The translations under genes and the position numbers were made by a program. A stretch of DNA of 64,000 bases. Source: Chryseobacterium gleum (GTDB lineage: Bacteria; Bacteroidota; Bacteroidia; Flavobacteriales_D; Crocinitomicaceae). The notes below the pieces were generated by a model. The model was not told where the DNA came from. It worked only from the letters and a program-made list of their open reading frames with translations, and searched no databases. Where the stretch lies: positions 84,739 through 148,738 of the forward strand of contig CAMDFX010000008.1 in the NCBI GenBank assembly GCA_945897805.1, given 5' to 3'. Numbering within the stretch: position 1 is the stretch's first letter; every line of letters begins with the position of its first letter. Below are positions 55,158-63,270 of this stretch, in pieces.

Positions 55158-56173
55158 ACCCAAACTTTGGTTCCCTCAGAGCAATTTTGACAAATGTCGA
55201 TTTGATTTCTTTTGGTCAATACGGCCAATCTGAAATCGTTGTATTTTTTTGATTTCCAAAGTTGATCAAAATTTTCAGTCACTGCTGAGCCCAACACATG
55301 TTTCGCATCTTTGTCGAAACAGCAAGGCACCACTTTCGCATCCCAAGTCAATACGCAGGATGACCACATGCGCCAGCAATGATTTCCAGTTTTGTATTTC
55401 AAGCGATAAGTTCCGTCTTTTTGACGTTTGTAGCGCGCATATTTTTCATTTTCAGGAATCAATTCGTGGCCGTTTTGGTAGTCGTAGACCTGCGCAGATT
55501 TCAGTCGCACTTCGTCAATTTCCAACGTTTTCGCCAAATCAAAAACACCGTCAATTTCATGTTCATTGGGCTTCACGACCAAGAATTGAAAAATCAAATG
55601 CGGTGTTGCCGAATTGGCTGCTTTTTTGGCCTCGACCAATAATTTGGCACCTTCAATCACTTTGCTCAACGTACCGTGAACTCGGTAGCTTTCATACGTT
55701 TTTTGTGTCAAACCATCAATGGAAATAATCAATCGATCCAAACCAGAAGCCACAATTTCCGTTGCTTTTTGCGGCGTGATAAAATGTGCGTTGGTGGAAG
55801 TGGCCGTATAAATGTGTTGCTTTTTCGCATCTTTGATCAACTCTAAAAACTGCGGATGTAAAAATGGTTCTCCTTGAAAATAGTAATTGATGTAGAAAAG
55901 CTGTTTGCCCAATTGTTGAATCAATTGTCGATTGAGTTCCAAGTCTAATTTACCAGTTGGGCGCGTAAAATTTTTCAACCCACTCGGACATTCAGAACAA
56001 CCCAAATTGCAAGCTGTCGTTGGTTCGATACTCACCGTAAAAGGTTTTCCCCAAACGATGCTACGCTTCAAAATGCGAGAAATGCTGTAAGAAAAACGCA
56101 ACAATACCAAATTCGCCAAACGCGCAAACGTAAGGTGACGCAAAATTTGAAAATTGTCTTTGAAAGTCGCCAT
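55154..56173 (-). CDS. radical SAM/SPASM domain protein
   Basis: 339 residues. The radical SAM cluster motif CNLGCSEC (CxxxCxxC) is at about 54-61 and the barrel follows (INYYFQGEPFLHP, ISIDGLTQKTYESYR). The SPASM-type C-terminal cysteines are in CWRMWSSC (about 270), VVPCCFDKDAKHVLG (about 287) and ICQNCSEG (about 329). The N-terminal about 45 residues are basic and amphipathic (LANLVLLRFSYSISRILKR), typical of Bacteroidota members of this group. The substrate is unknown; no peptide precursor gene was found next to it. Confidence 0.85.
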   Translation of the reverse strand: MATFKDNFQILRHLTFARLANLVLLRFSYSISRILKRSIVWGKPFTVSIEPTTACNLGCSECPSGLKNFTRPTGKLDLELNRQLIQQLGKQLFYINYYFQGEPFLHPQFLELIKDAKKQHIYTATSTNAHFITPQKATEIVASGLDRLIISIDGLTQKTYESYRVHGTLSKVIEGAKLLVEAKKAANSATPHLIFQFLVVKPNEHEIDGVFDLAKTLEIDEVRLKSAQVYDYQNGHELIPENEKYARYKRQKDGTYRLKYKTGNHCWRMWSSCVLTWDAKVVPCCFDKDAKHVLGSAVTENFDQLWKSKKYNDFRLAVLTKRNQIDICQNCSEGTKVWV

Positions 56174-56266
56174 GAATTGGGATAAAGGTACGAGAAAAAG
56201 TAATTGATTGAAAAATCTTCTGTTTCTAGAATGTTTTTGAATTTAGATTTGCGCCTGATTTTTCCT

Positions 56267-56274
56267 TACATTTG
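56267..56274 (+). promoter_or_regulatory. -7 element before the 129-aa exported protein
   Basis: TACATTTG, perfect TAnnTTTG, 17 bases before the ATG; a TTTG occurs 15 bases further up (56248-56251). Confidence 0.45.
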
Positions 56275-56291
56275 AATCTAAATCAAAATTC

Positions 56292-56681
56292 ATGGTGCGT
56301 CAATTTGCTTTTATTTTAGTTTGTTTTTTTTTGAATTCGAATGTTTCAGCGCAGGTTAAGAAATCTTATTTTGGGAAATATGTCGGTACAATCGCTGCCT
56401 ATGAAATGAGTGCTGGTGCGAGTGAGCGAATCCAAATCGGTATTGCAGCGATTGAAATTCAATTGTCAGCCAAAGAAATCGCGGTGGTGATTGGCACCAA
56501 AACCAACAAAGGAACATGGAGTTTGATTTCAGAAAATAAAACCAATTTCGTCATCGAGGGAAAAATGGACCAATCATCCGCAACAGAGCGTATTTTGATT
56601 TACAAAAAAGGCAAAAAAATCGTCCGAGAAGGCATTCGCCCGCAACCGGATGTGATGCTGAGGAAAGCGAGGAAATCTTAG
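56292..56681 (+). CDS. small exported protein of unknown function
   Basis: 129 residues with a signal peptide (MVRQFAFILVCFFLNSNVSAQ). The mature protein is basic and strand-rich (FGKYVGTIAAYEMSAGASERIQIGI, NKGTWSLISENKTNFVIEGKM) and ends in KARKS. No family recognised, although the GTWSL...VIEGKM pattern recalls small beta-barrel exported proteins. It has its own promoter element and is followed by a repeat-like intergenic region. Confidence 0.65.
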   Translation: MVRQFAFILVCFFLNSNVSAQVKKSYFGKYVGTIAAYEMSAGASERIQIGIAAIEIQLSAKEIAVVIGTKTNKGTWSLISENKTNFVIEGKMDQSSATERILIYKKGKKIVREGIRPQPDVMLRKARKS

Positions 56682-56683
56682 AG

Positions 56684-56868
56684 TGTTGGATTGTTAGATT
56701 TTTGGATTATTAGATTGTTAGAATGTAAAACCAACGATTCTTTATAAGGCTTACGTCTATCCTAAAATCTAAATATCCAATCCAATTTAGTCCGTGTATC
56801 TGTGCTTATTTTAGTGGACTACGTCTTTGTCTAAAAATCCAAAAATCGAATGATCCAATAATCCACAA
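56684..56868. repeat. intergenic element with inverted TTGGATTATTAGA-type arms
   Basis: Left arm of TTGGATTGTTAGAT-like repeats; 56696-56713 and 56831-56848 are inverted copies matching at 16 of 18 bases. The middle holds TTTAGTCCGTGTATCTGTGC and GTGGACTACG text that looks like interspersed intergenic repeat sequence. No coding frame. Confidence 0.5.
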
Positions 56869-58323
56869 TTAAAACAAAATCCCCGCAATCGTTGCAGAAA
56901 GATACGACGCAAGCGTACCAGCCAACAATGCGCGCATTCCTAGTTTCGCTAAATCTGCGCGTCTTTCGGGAGCCAAGGCACCAATTCCACCGATTTGCAT
57001 TCCAACGCTGCTGAAATTTGCAAAACCACAAATGGCGATGCTTGCAATTAAATTTGCTTTTTCACTGTAAACCGGAATGGCATCACTCGTCAAATTTTTG
57101 AAAGCAACGAATTCATTAATCGTCAATTTTTGTCCTAAAAGGGCAGCCACATTGTTCACATCTTGCATAGGGACGCCCATGCTCCAAGCCATTGGATAGA
57201 AAATTTTGGCGAAAATAACGTCTAAAGTTAAACCTGGATTGATTAATCCAAACATCCAATTGATCATCGCAATCAATGCCAAGAAACCGATCAACATGGC
57301 GATTACATTCATCGATATTTTGAAACCATCTGTCGCACCGTGACTAATCGCGTCAATCAAATTTACATGCTCTTTTTTGACCGATAATTTCACCGTTCCC
57401 ATCGTTTGAGATTCTTCCGTTTCTGGGTAAATGATTTTCGAAATTATCAAAGCACCTGGAGCAGCCATCAAACTTGCGGCAATCAAATATTCTGCTGGTG
57501 CGCCCATTGTGGTGTAAACCACTAAAATTCCTCCAGCGATACATGCCAAACTGCCACTCATGGAGGCGAGCAATTCACTTTTTGTCATGCCTTTTAGGTA
57601 AGGCCGAATCATGACTTGCGCTTCCACTTGTCCAACAAATGCACTTGCAACGTTACTCAAAGCCTCTGCGCCACTCACGCGCATGATGGTATTCATCGCT
57701 TTGGCAATTATTGAAACAATTCGTTGCATGAAACCGATGTGGTACAAAATGGCAACTAGAATACACACTAAAATGATTGTTGCAGTGATGTTGAAGGCGA
57801 AAACGAAACCGCTTCTTGCAAAATCACTTTGAATTTTTGGAACGCCTTGCACAAAATAAATCGGAATTTTTCCGTCCGCTTTGTGCGTTTTTTTGTCAAA
57901 AGTGACTAATTGATAATCGTAATGAATTTTGGGAGAATCTGCCTTGAAAACCAAAGGCGTTAATTTGTCATCTTTTGCGCCGCCATAAATCGCTGAAAGG
58001 TGGATTGTTTTTCTTCCGTCTTCGGCAACGATGGTGTCAGATTTCAAAATTCGCGCATTGTAGACTTCATTTTCAGTTGAAATTCCACTGTAGACAAATG
58101 CTGCACCAGTTCTTGCAAACTCTTCAATGTGTTGCATTCCTTTTCCTAAAGTTTGGAAGAAACTTCTTACAGGTGGAACTTTGAGAACCAAAACAGCGAT
58201 TAAAATTTGCAGCGCAAGACCGCTAAAAACCAATCGTAAATTAATTCTTTTTCTATTATTAGAAAATAAAAAAGCAATTCCGAGAATTAAGAAAATTCCA
58301 ATTATACCTGTAAATCGATCCAT
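56869..58323 (-). CDS. nupC: NupC-type concentrative nucleoside transporter
   Basis: A 484-residue inner-membrane CNT-family importer. The family motifs appear as SGAEALSNVASAFVGQVEA near 217-236, GMTKSELLASMSGSLACIAGGILVVY near 250-275, and the C-terminal EFVAFKNL...SIAICGFANFSSVGMQIGGIGALAPERR. The conserved glutamine in QVEA and the FANF segment are intact. Between membrane helices 2-3 and the nucleoside-binding core (residues about 75-165) is an insertion of about 90 polar, strand-rich residues, probably periplasmic. The gene is monocistronic. Confidence 0.9.
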   Translation of the reverse strand: MDRFTGIIGIFLILGIAFLFSNNRKRINLRLVFSGLALQILIAVLVLKVPPVRSFFQTLGKGMQHIEEFARTGAAFVYSGISTENEVYNARILKSDTIVAEDGRKTIHLSAIYGGAKDDKLTPLVFKADSPKIHYDYQLVTFDKKTHKADGKIPIYFVQGVPKIQSDFARSGFVFAFNITATIILVCILVAILYHIGFMQRIVSIIAKAMNTIMRVSGAEALSNVASAFVGQVEAQVMIRPYLKGMTKSELLASMSGSLACIAGGILVVYTTMGAPAEYLIAASLMAAPGALIISKIIYPETEESQTMGTVKLSVKKEHVNLIDAISHGATDGFKISMNVIAMLIGFLALIAMINWMFGLINPGLTLDVIFAKIFYPMAWSMGVPMQDVNNVAALLGQKLTINEFVAFKNLTSDAIPVYSEKANLIASIAICGFANFSSVGMQIGGIGALAPERRADLAKLGMRALLAGTLASYLSATIAGILF

Positions 58324-58359
58324 AGTATGTTGATAGTTTTGAGCTTAGTTAATTTAATT

Positions 58360-58941
58360 TTAGCTTCTCTTGGAAATTTCATCTCTAATTTTAGAAGCCA
58401 ATTCATATTCTTCGTCTTCCAATGCATTATTGAGTTGTTGTTGAAGTTCTTCAATACTCAAATTATTTAATGAATTTTCTGATGGTATTTTTTCATTATC
58501 AGTGTCGAAATCAGAAGCAAAATCACTGTTTTCATCTAATTCAACTCCTGCGCTGTCCAAAATATTTTCATAGGTATAAATTGGACATTTAAAACGAACT
58601 CCCAAAGCGATTGCGTCAGAGGTGCGGGCATCGATTTCACTCAATTGACCCTCTTTTTCGCAAATCAATTTTGCATAAAAAATTCCTTCGCTTAAGTTGT
58701 AAATAACGATTTCCTTTACTTTGATACCGAAAGAAAGTGCAAAACTTTTGAATAAATCATGTGTTAACGGTCGGGTAGGGGTCATTTTTTCTAATTCAAT
58801 CGCAATCGCTTGCGCTTCAAATCCACCAATGATAATTGGCAAGCTTCTTTTTCCGCCCACTTCAGCCAAAACCAAAGCGTATGCGCCTGATTGAGTTTGA
58901 CTGTATGATAATCCAACAATTTCGAGTTTTACTTTATTCAT
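58360..58941 (-). CDS. bifunctional nuclease family protein (DUF151) with UVR motif
   Basis: 193 residues from the ATG at 58941, which gives the normal MNKVKLEIVGLSYSQTQ start; the frame extends upstream to 58977. The DUF151 bifunctional nuclease domain covers about 1-130 (LPIIIGGFEAQAIAIELE, RTSDAIALGVRFKCPIY). An acidic linker follows, and a C-terminal UVR motif (IEELQQQLNNALEDEEYELA near 160-180). The nuclease plus UVR layout is common in Bacteroidota; its role in RNA or DNA metabolism is not settled. It lies 37 bp after nupC's start in the same direction. Confidence 0.88.
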   Translation of the reverse strand: MNKVKLEIVGLSYSQTQSGAYALVLAEVGGKRSLPIIIGGFEAQAIAIELEKMTPTRPLTHDLFKSFALSFGIKVKEIVIYNLSEGIFYAKLICEKEGQLSEIDARTSDAIALGVRFKCPIYTYENILDSAGVELDENSDFASDFDTDNEKIPSENSLNNLSIEELQQQLNNALEDEEYELASKIRDEISKRS

Positions 58942-58977
58942 GTTTTTAGATGCTGTTTCTGAATAGTTTAGAAACAA

Positions 58978-59004
58978 TTAGGGAAGCAATTGTTGCTTCC
59001 CTAA
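58978..59004 (-). terminator. terminator-like hairpin after etfA
   Basis: TTAGGGAAGCAA-TTG-TTGCTTCCCTAA, a 12-bp perfect stem. The T run after it on the minus strand is weak, so termination may be partial. Confidence 0.6.
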
Positions 59005-59045
59005 ATTCTATATCGATGTAAAAGTAATGATTCTCTGCGAACTAA

Positions 59046-59987
59046 TTATTGTGCGGCTTTGAATTTTTTAACAGCAGCGTTTAATTTTGGAATTACATCA
59101 AACGCATCTCCAATAATACCATAGTCTGCAGCTTTGAAAAATGGCGCTTCAGGATCAGTGTTTACAACCACAATTACTTTCGAACCGTTCACACCTGCCA
59201 AATGCTGAATTGCTCCAGAAATACCAACTGCGATGTATAAATTTGGACGAATAGCAACGCCAGTTTGTCCAACGTGCTCATGGTGAGGTCTCCAACCAAT
59301 ATCAGCAACTGGCCGAGAACAAGCTGTTGCAGCGCCTAAATTGTTTGCCAATTCTTCTATCATTCCCCAGTTTTCTGGTCCTTTCAAACCGCGTCCCGCA
59401 GAAACAACCAATTCAGCTTCTGGCAAAGGAATATTTCCTTCAGGAATTTTAGTGTCGATAATTTTGATTGCAGCAGAGCCAGCGTTTCCGTTGAAATCTT
59501 CCACTGCACAGGCGCTACCGTTTAATTCTGGCTGAATAGAATTTGGAAGCAAAGAAATAATTTTGATAGCTGTTTTCACAGAAACCAGACCAAAAGCTTT
59601 TCCAGAAAAAACGTTCACTTTACAAGAGAAACCGTTTGAAGTATCAGGCAAAGCGATTGCACCAGAAATCAATCCTGCTTTTAATCTTACTGAAAGACGA
59701 GGAGCGACTGCTTTTGCCACTAAATCGTGAGAAAAAACGATAACTTCAGCGCCAGTTGCTTCCGCAGCAGTAGCTACTAATTTGGTTATTTGTTGCGCAT
59801 CGCCATTTTCCAATGATTTGTCAACCATTACCTTTGATGCTCCATATTCTCCTAATTTAGCTAAATCGCTTCCATTTCCAGAAGCAATGACCATCACTTC
59901 ACCGCCCAATTTTTTAGCGTAAGATACCGCCTCAAAAGATGCTTTCGAATGTGAATTATTGCCGTTTACGTATACTAATGTTTTCAT
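59046..59987 (-). CDS. etfA: electron transfer flavoprotein alpha subunit
   Basis: A 313-residue subunit of the EtfAB heterodimer, which accepts electrons from acyl-CoA dehydrogenases. The C-terminal FAD-binding domain is complete: VSAGRGLKGPENW near residue 189, SRPVADIGWRPHHEHVGQTG near 222-241, and ISGAIQHLAGVNGSK near 256. It is encoded after etfB on the same strand. The 116-bp gap between them is filled by GTCTAATATC-type repeats, unusually long for this pair. Confidence 0.96.
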   Translation of the reverse strand: MKTLVYVNGNNSHSKASFEAVSYAKKLGGEVMVIASGNGSDLAKLGEYGASKVMVDKSLENGDAQQITKLVATAAEATGAEVIVFSHDLVAKAVAPRLSVRLKAGLISGAIALPDTSNGFSCKVNVFSGKAFGLVSVKTAIKIISLLPNSIQPELNGSACAVEDFNGNAGSAAIKIIDTKIPEGNIPLPEAELVVSAGRGLKGPENWGMIEELANNLGAATACSRPVADIGWRPHHEHVGQTGVAIRPNLYIAVGISGAIQHLAGVNGSKVIVVVNTDPEAPFFKAADYGIIGDAFDVIPKLNAAVKKFKAAQ

Positions 59988-60000
59988 ATTTATATTTTTT

Positions 60001-60106
60001 TAGACTTTAAGATGTTAAGATTTTAGGATGTTAAGACTAAAGAATATTGAAAGTCTAAAATCTACTGTCTAATATCTAATATCTATTGTCTTTTGTCTAA
60101 TAACTA
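60001..60106. repeat. degenerate GTCTAATATC repeats between etfB and etfA
   Basis: About eight short degenerate words (AGATGTTAAGA, AGTCTAAAATCTACT, GTCTAATATCTAATATCTATT, GTCTTTTGTCTAATA), related to the clusters around the ZIP gene. They sit inside an expected operon. Confidence 0.75.
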
Positions 60107-60844
60107 AATAACTTTCGCTTCTGTGTGCAACAAATTAACCAATTTATCCATGTTGTTTGGATCAATCATCGTGCAGGCTTTTTTCGCATCTGGTAACGTG
60201 TAACTTTCATACACTGTATTTGCATCAACAGCCACAGCAGGAATAATTTGCAAAGGTTTTGTTCTTGCTGCCATGATTCCACGCATGTTTGGGATTCTTT
60301 GTTCAGCCATTCCTTTTGCGCAACTAACAACCAACGGTAAATTAGCTTCCACAATTTGTAAACCACCAACAATTTCTTGTTCCAAACGCAGAGTTGAACC
60401 GTTTACATCCAATTTAGTGGCCAAAGAAACGAAAGGAAGATCTAAATCTTCAGCAATCATTCCTGCAACTTGTGAGCCGTTGTAATTGATTGTTTCTTTG
60501 CCAGTTAAAATAAGATCAAAATTGTTTGCTTTTGCATAAGCCGCAATTTGCGCTGCAGCAAAATAGGCATCTGTAGCTTCAGCATCAACTCTCACTGCAT
60601 CATCAGCTCCAATAGCTAAAGCCTTGCGAATCACTGCATCATCAGCTGCTGTTCCAACAGTAATGATGGTCACATTTCCACCACTTGTTTCTTTAATCTC
60701 AAGTGCACGCACCAACGCATACCACTCATCATAAGGATTCACAATGTATTGCACACCATTTTCGTCAAATTTAGTGTTGCCATCTGTGAATGCAATTTTT
60801 GAAGTCGTGTCTGGTGACTTACTGATACATACTAATATCTTCAT
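60104..60844 (-). CDS. etfB: electron transfer flavoprotein beta subunit
   Basis: A 246-residue partner of EtfA with an AMP-binding fold. The N-terminal ILVCISKSPDTTSKIAF, the NPYDEWALVRALE-like segment near residue 37-50 (YDEWYALVRALE) and the CAKGMAEQRIPNMRGIMAARTKPL region near 175-197 are characteristic. It is first gene of the etfBA operon and is divergent from pdhB. A candidate regulon site lies 134 bp upstream. Confidence 0.96.
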   Translation of the reverse strand: MKILVCISKSPDTTSKIAFTDGNTKFDENGVQYIVNPYDEWYALVRALEIKETSGGNVTIITVGTAADDAVIRKALAIGADDAVRVDAEATDAYFAAAQIAAYAKANNFDLILTGKETINYNGSQVAGMIAEDLDLPFVSLATKLDVNGSTLRLEQEIVGGLQIVEANLPLVVSCAKGMAEQRIPNMRGIMAARTKPLQIIPAVAVDANTVYESYTLPDAKKACTMIDPNNMDKLVNLLHTEAKVI

Positions 60845-60977
60845 TTTATCAGAAATTTAATCTTAAATCGCTACAAATTTACTAAACAAAACTGTTTTTC
60901 TAATGTTCAAATTACTCTTTTTTTGATTATTTTATTATGCATGCTTAGTATGTAACGAATTGACTTTAGGCACAACG

Positions 60978-61000
60978 CTTAATGTGATTTTGACACGAAG
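60978..61000 (+). promoter_or_regulatory. candidate operator between etfB and pdhB
   Basis: CTTAATGT-GATTTTG-ACACGAAG: each half matches the consensus at 7 of 8 bases, and the core TTTTGACAC matches the 19.2-kb site. It lies about 45 bases upstream of the pdhB promoter, not overlapping it, so its effect there is less certain than at the other sites. Confidence 0.5.
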
Positions 61001-61044
61001 TTAAAAATCACGATTTTTTAAAATTTTAATGCCAAAAAATGAAA

Positions 61045-61073
61045 TTGATTTAACTTATAATTTTGTATTTTTG
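61045..61073 (+). promoter_or_regulatory. promoter of pdhB
   Basis: TTG (61045-61047), 18 bases, then TATTTTTG (61066-61073). The leader to the ATG at 61217 would be about 140 bases, of which the rest of the 372-bp gap shows no other feature. Confidence 0.55.
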
Positions 61074-61216
61074 GCATCCTAATCTATTAAATAGGTAAGA
61101 AAAAAAAAGAATTCAAGTATTTTAGATATTTATTTAGCCAACTTGAAAATCGGATAAAATTAGGATTCAATATCAAAAATAGGTTTTATTTGGCAAGTAA
61201 AAAAAGACAGTTGTTT

Positions 61217-62197
61217 ATGAAAACAGTACAATTTAGAGAAGCACTTCGCGAGGCGATGAACGAGGAAATGCGCAGAGATAAAAGTGTATTTCTATTGGGT
61301 GAGGAAGTTGCGGAATATAACGGTGCTTACAAGGTTTCTCAAGGAATGTTGGATGAATTTGGTCCGAAAAGAGTAATTGATACTCCGATTGCAGAACTTG
61401 GTTTTGCAGGCATTGCGGTAGGAGCTTCAATGAATGGTTTGCGCCCTATTGTCGAATTCATGACTTGGAACTTTGCGATTTTAGCAGCTGACCAAATCAT
61501 CAACAGTGCTGCGAAAATGTTGCAAATGTCTGGTGGTCAATATCATTGTCCGATCGTTTTCAGAGGTGGAAATGGTACAGCGGGTCAATTAGGTGCAACG
61601 CATTCTCAAAGTTTTGAATCCTTTTATGCGCACGTTCCTGGCTTGAAAGTGATCACACCTTCAAATCCTTACGATGCGAAAGGTTTGTTGAAAGCAGCTA
61701 TTCGTGACAATGACCCGGTTGTTTTCTTGGAATCTGAAAAAATGTACGGAGATAAAGGTGAAATTCCAGAAGGAGAATACATTATTCCAATCGGTGTGGC
61801 AGATATCAAAAGAGCTGGAACAGATGTAACGATTGTTTCTTTCGGAAAAATCATGAAAGTGGCTTTTGAAGCAGCTGAATTGTTGGAGAAAGAAGGGATT
61901 TCTTGTGAAATTATCGATTTAAGAACGGTGCGTCCAATCGACTATGCTTGTGTTGTTGAGTCAGTTAAAAAAACGAATCGTTGCGTAGTTTTAGAAGAAT
62001 CTTGGCCTTTGGCTTCTATTTCATCTGAAATTTCTTACTACCTGCAACGCTATGCATTTGATCATTTAGATGCGCCAGTGATGCGTGTAACTCAAACTGA
62101 TACACCATTCGCTTTTTCTCCAACTTTGATTGAAGAAGCTTTGCCAAATGTTGCAAGATTAATCAACGCAGTAAAAGCAACTTTATACAGAAACTAA
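61217..62197 (+). CDS. pdhB: pyruvate dehydrogenase E1 component, beta subunit
   Basis: 326 residues from the ATG at 61217 (MKTVQFREALREAM is the normal start; a TTG at 61190 would add 9 residues). It is the beta half of the thiamine diphosphate-dependent E1 that decarboxylates pyruvate for acetyl-CoA. Motifs are FLLGEEVAEYNGAYKVSQG near 23-41, DTPIAELGFAGIAVGA near 54, and DLRTVRPID near 230-238. The alpha subunit gene is not in this window, so this is a separately placed beta gene, as often in Bacteroidota. The branched-chain oxoacid E1 beta is the alternative, but the sequence reads as PdhB. Confidence 0.92.
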   Translation: MKTVQFREALREAMNEEMRRDKSVFLLGEEVAEYNGAYKVSQGMLDEFGPKRVIDTPIAELGFAGIAVGASMNGLRPIVEFMTWNFAILAADQIINSAAKMLQMSGGQYHCPIVFRGGNGTAGQLGATHSQSFESFYAHVPGLKVITPSNPYDAKGLLKAAIRDNDPVVFLESEKMYGDKGEIPEGEYIIPIGVADIKRAGTDVTIVSFGKIMKVAFEAAELLEKEGISCEIIDLRTVRPIDYACVVESVKKTNRCVVLEESWPLASISSEISYYLQRYAFDHLDAPVMRVTQTDTPFAFSPTLIEEALPNVARLINAVKATLYRN

Positions 62198-62217
62198 TAA
62201 ATCAAATTTCGATTTTC

Positions 62218-62253
62218 AAATCCCATGTTCAGCTTGAATTTGGGATTTTTTTT
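62218..62253 (+). terminator. rho-independent terminator of pdhB
   Basis: AAATCCCA and TGGGATTT form an 8-bp stem around a 15-base loop (which has a small TTCAAGCTGAA-like inner pairing), followed by a T run. Confidence 0.8.
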
Positions 62254-62317
62254 GTGAATTAATTTTGAAAGTTTTCATCAATTAACAATTTGACCTTAAA
62301 AAGTCCAAAAGATTGCA

Positions 62318-62349
62318 TTGAAAGTGCCTGATTCTCTGTTGTATCTTTG
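62318..62349 (+). promoter_or_regulatory. promoter of the SirB1-like gene
   Basis: TTG (62318-62320), 21 bases, then TATCTTTG (62342-62349), four bases before the ATG at 62354. This implies a leaderless or nearly leaderless transcript. Confidence 0.55.
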
Positions 62350-62353
62350 CGTC

Positions 62354-63229
62354 ATGTTGAATATACAATCGGTTCAAGCGCTGATACAGCTCATAGACGA
62401 TCCAGATGATCATGTTTACACGCATGTCCACGACCAATTAAAATCATATGGACCAGAAGCGATTCCTTACTTGGAAAATTCTTGGGAATCTAGAGATTTT
62501 GGCTTGTTATTTCAAAACAGAATCGAAAATTTGATTCATGAAATTCAATTTGAAGATTTGAAATTTTTGCTTCAAAATTGGATTGATTCCGAAGAAAAAG
62601 ATCTACTGAAAGGCGCAATAATTATCGCCCGTTTTCAATATCCGGGATTGGACGAATCATTTATTCACAATGAAATAGAAAAAATCCGTAAAGATATTTG
62701 GTTGGAATTGAGTCCAAGTCAAACGGGATTTGAAAAAATAGTGACTTTCAATAAAGTGTTTTTTGAGCACCATCGCTTTCAAGGAAATGCCAAGTCTTTT
62801 CATTCGCCATTGAATTCCTATATCAATACTGTCTTAGAAACGCGCAAAGGAAATCCTTTGAGTTTAAGTTTGATATATAGTGTCGTGGCGCAATCATTGA
62901 AAATTCCTGTTTATGGAGTCAATTTACCCAATCATTTTGTGTTGGCTTACATGGACGAGTATAAAATAAATGTGATGACTGGAAATCCAAATCCTTACGG
63001 CGTTTTGTTTTACATAAATGCGTTTTCGAGAGGAACGATTTTTCAAGAGAAAGACATTCATCAATTTTTGGAACAAATCAAATTGCCTGCTGAACGTGGC
63101 TTTTTTGAACCTTGTCCGAATACCAAAATTATCCAACGCATGTTGACTAATCTCATTTCCGCTTTTCAACAAGTTGGAAATGTGGACAAAGTGAATGAGT
63201 TGGTAATTTTGAGAAATTTATTTGGATAA
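62354..63229 (+). CDS. SirB1/transglutaminase-like family protein
   Basis: 291 residues from the ATG at 62354. The C-terminal two-thirds match the SirB1 (transglutaminase-like core 2) group: FFEHHRFQGNAKSFHSPLNSYINTVLETRKGNPLSLSLIY near 135-175, VYGVNLPNHFVLAY near 188-202, and GTIFQEKDIHQFLEQI. The catalytic cysteine of real transglutaminases is not evident; GNPLSLSL replaces it, as is usual in this family. The N-terminal about 120 residues are helical, perhaps HEAT-like. Function unknown. It is followed by folA after 41 bp. Confidence 0.8.
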   Translation: MLNIQSVQALIQLIDDPDDHVYTHVHDQLKSYGPEAIPYLENSWESRDFGLLFQNRIENLIHEIQFEDLKFLLQNWIDSEEKDLLKGAIIIARFQYPGLDESFIHNEIEKIRKDIWLELSPSQTGFEKIVTFNKVFFEHHRFQGNAKSFHSPLNSYINTVLETRKGNPLSLSLIYSVVAQSLKIPVYGVNLPNHFVLAYMDEYKINVMTGNPNPYGVLFYINAFSRGTIFQEKDIHQFLEQIKLPAERGFFEPCPNTKIIQRMLTNLISAFQQVGNVDKVNELVILRNLFG

Positions 63230-63270
63230 ACATTATTTATGTGCTTACTTTTGGATTTCAATTCAAGCAC

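Noticed and set aside
54033..56173. AI-2E family gene and radical SAM gene as a quorum-sensing or RiPP module
   Set aside because: They converge with a 4-bp overlap, have separate promoters, and no precursor peptide or signal synthase gene is nearby.
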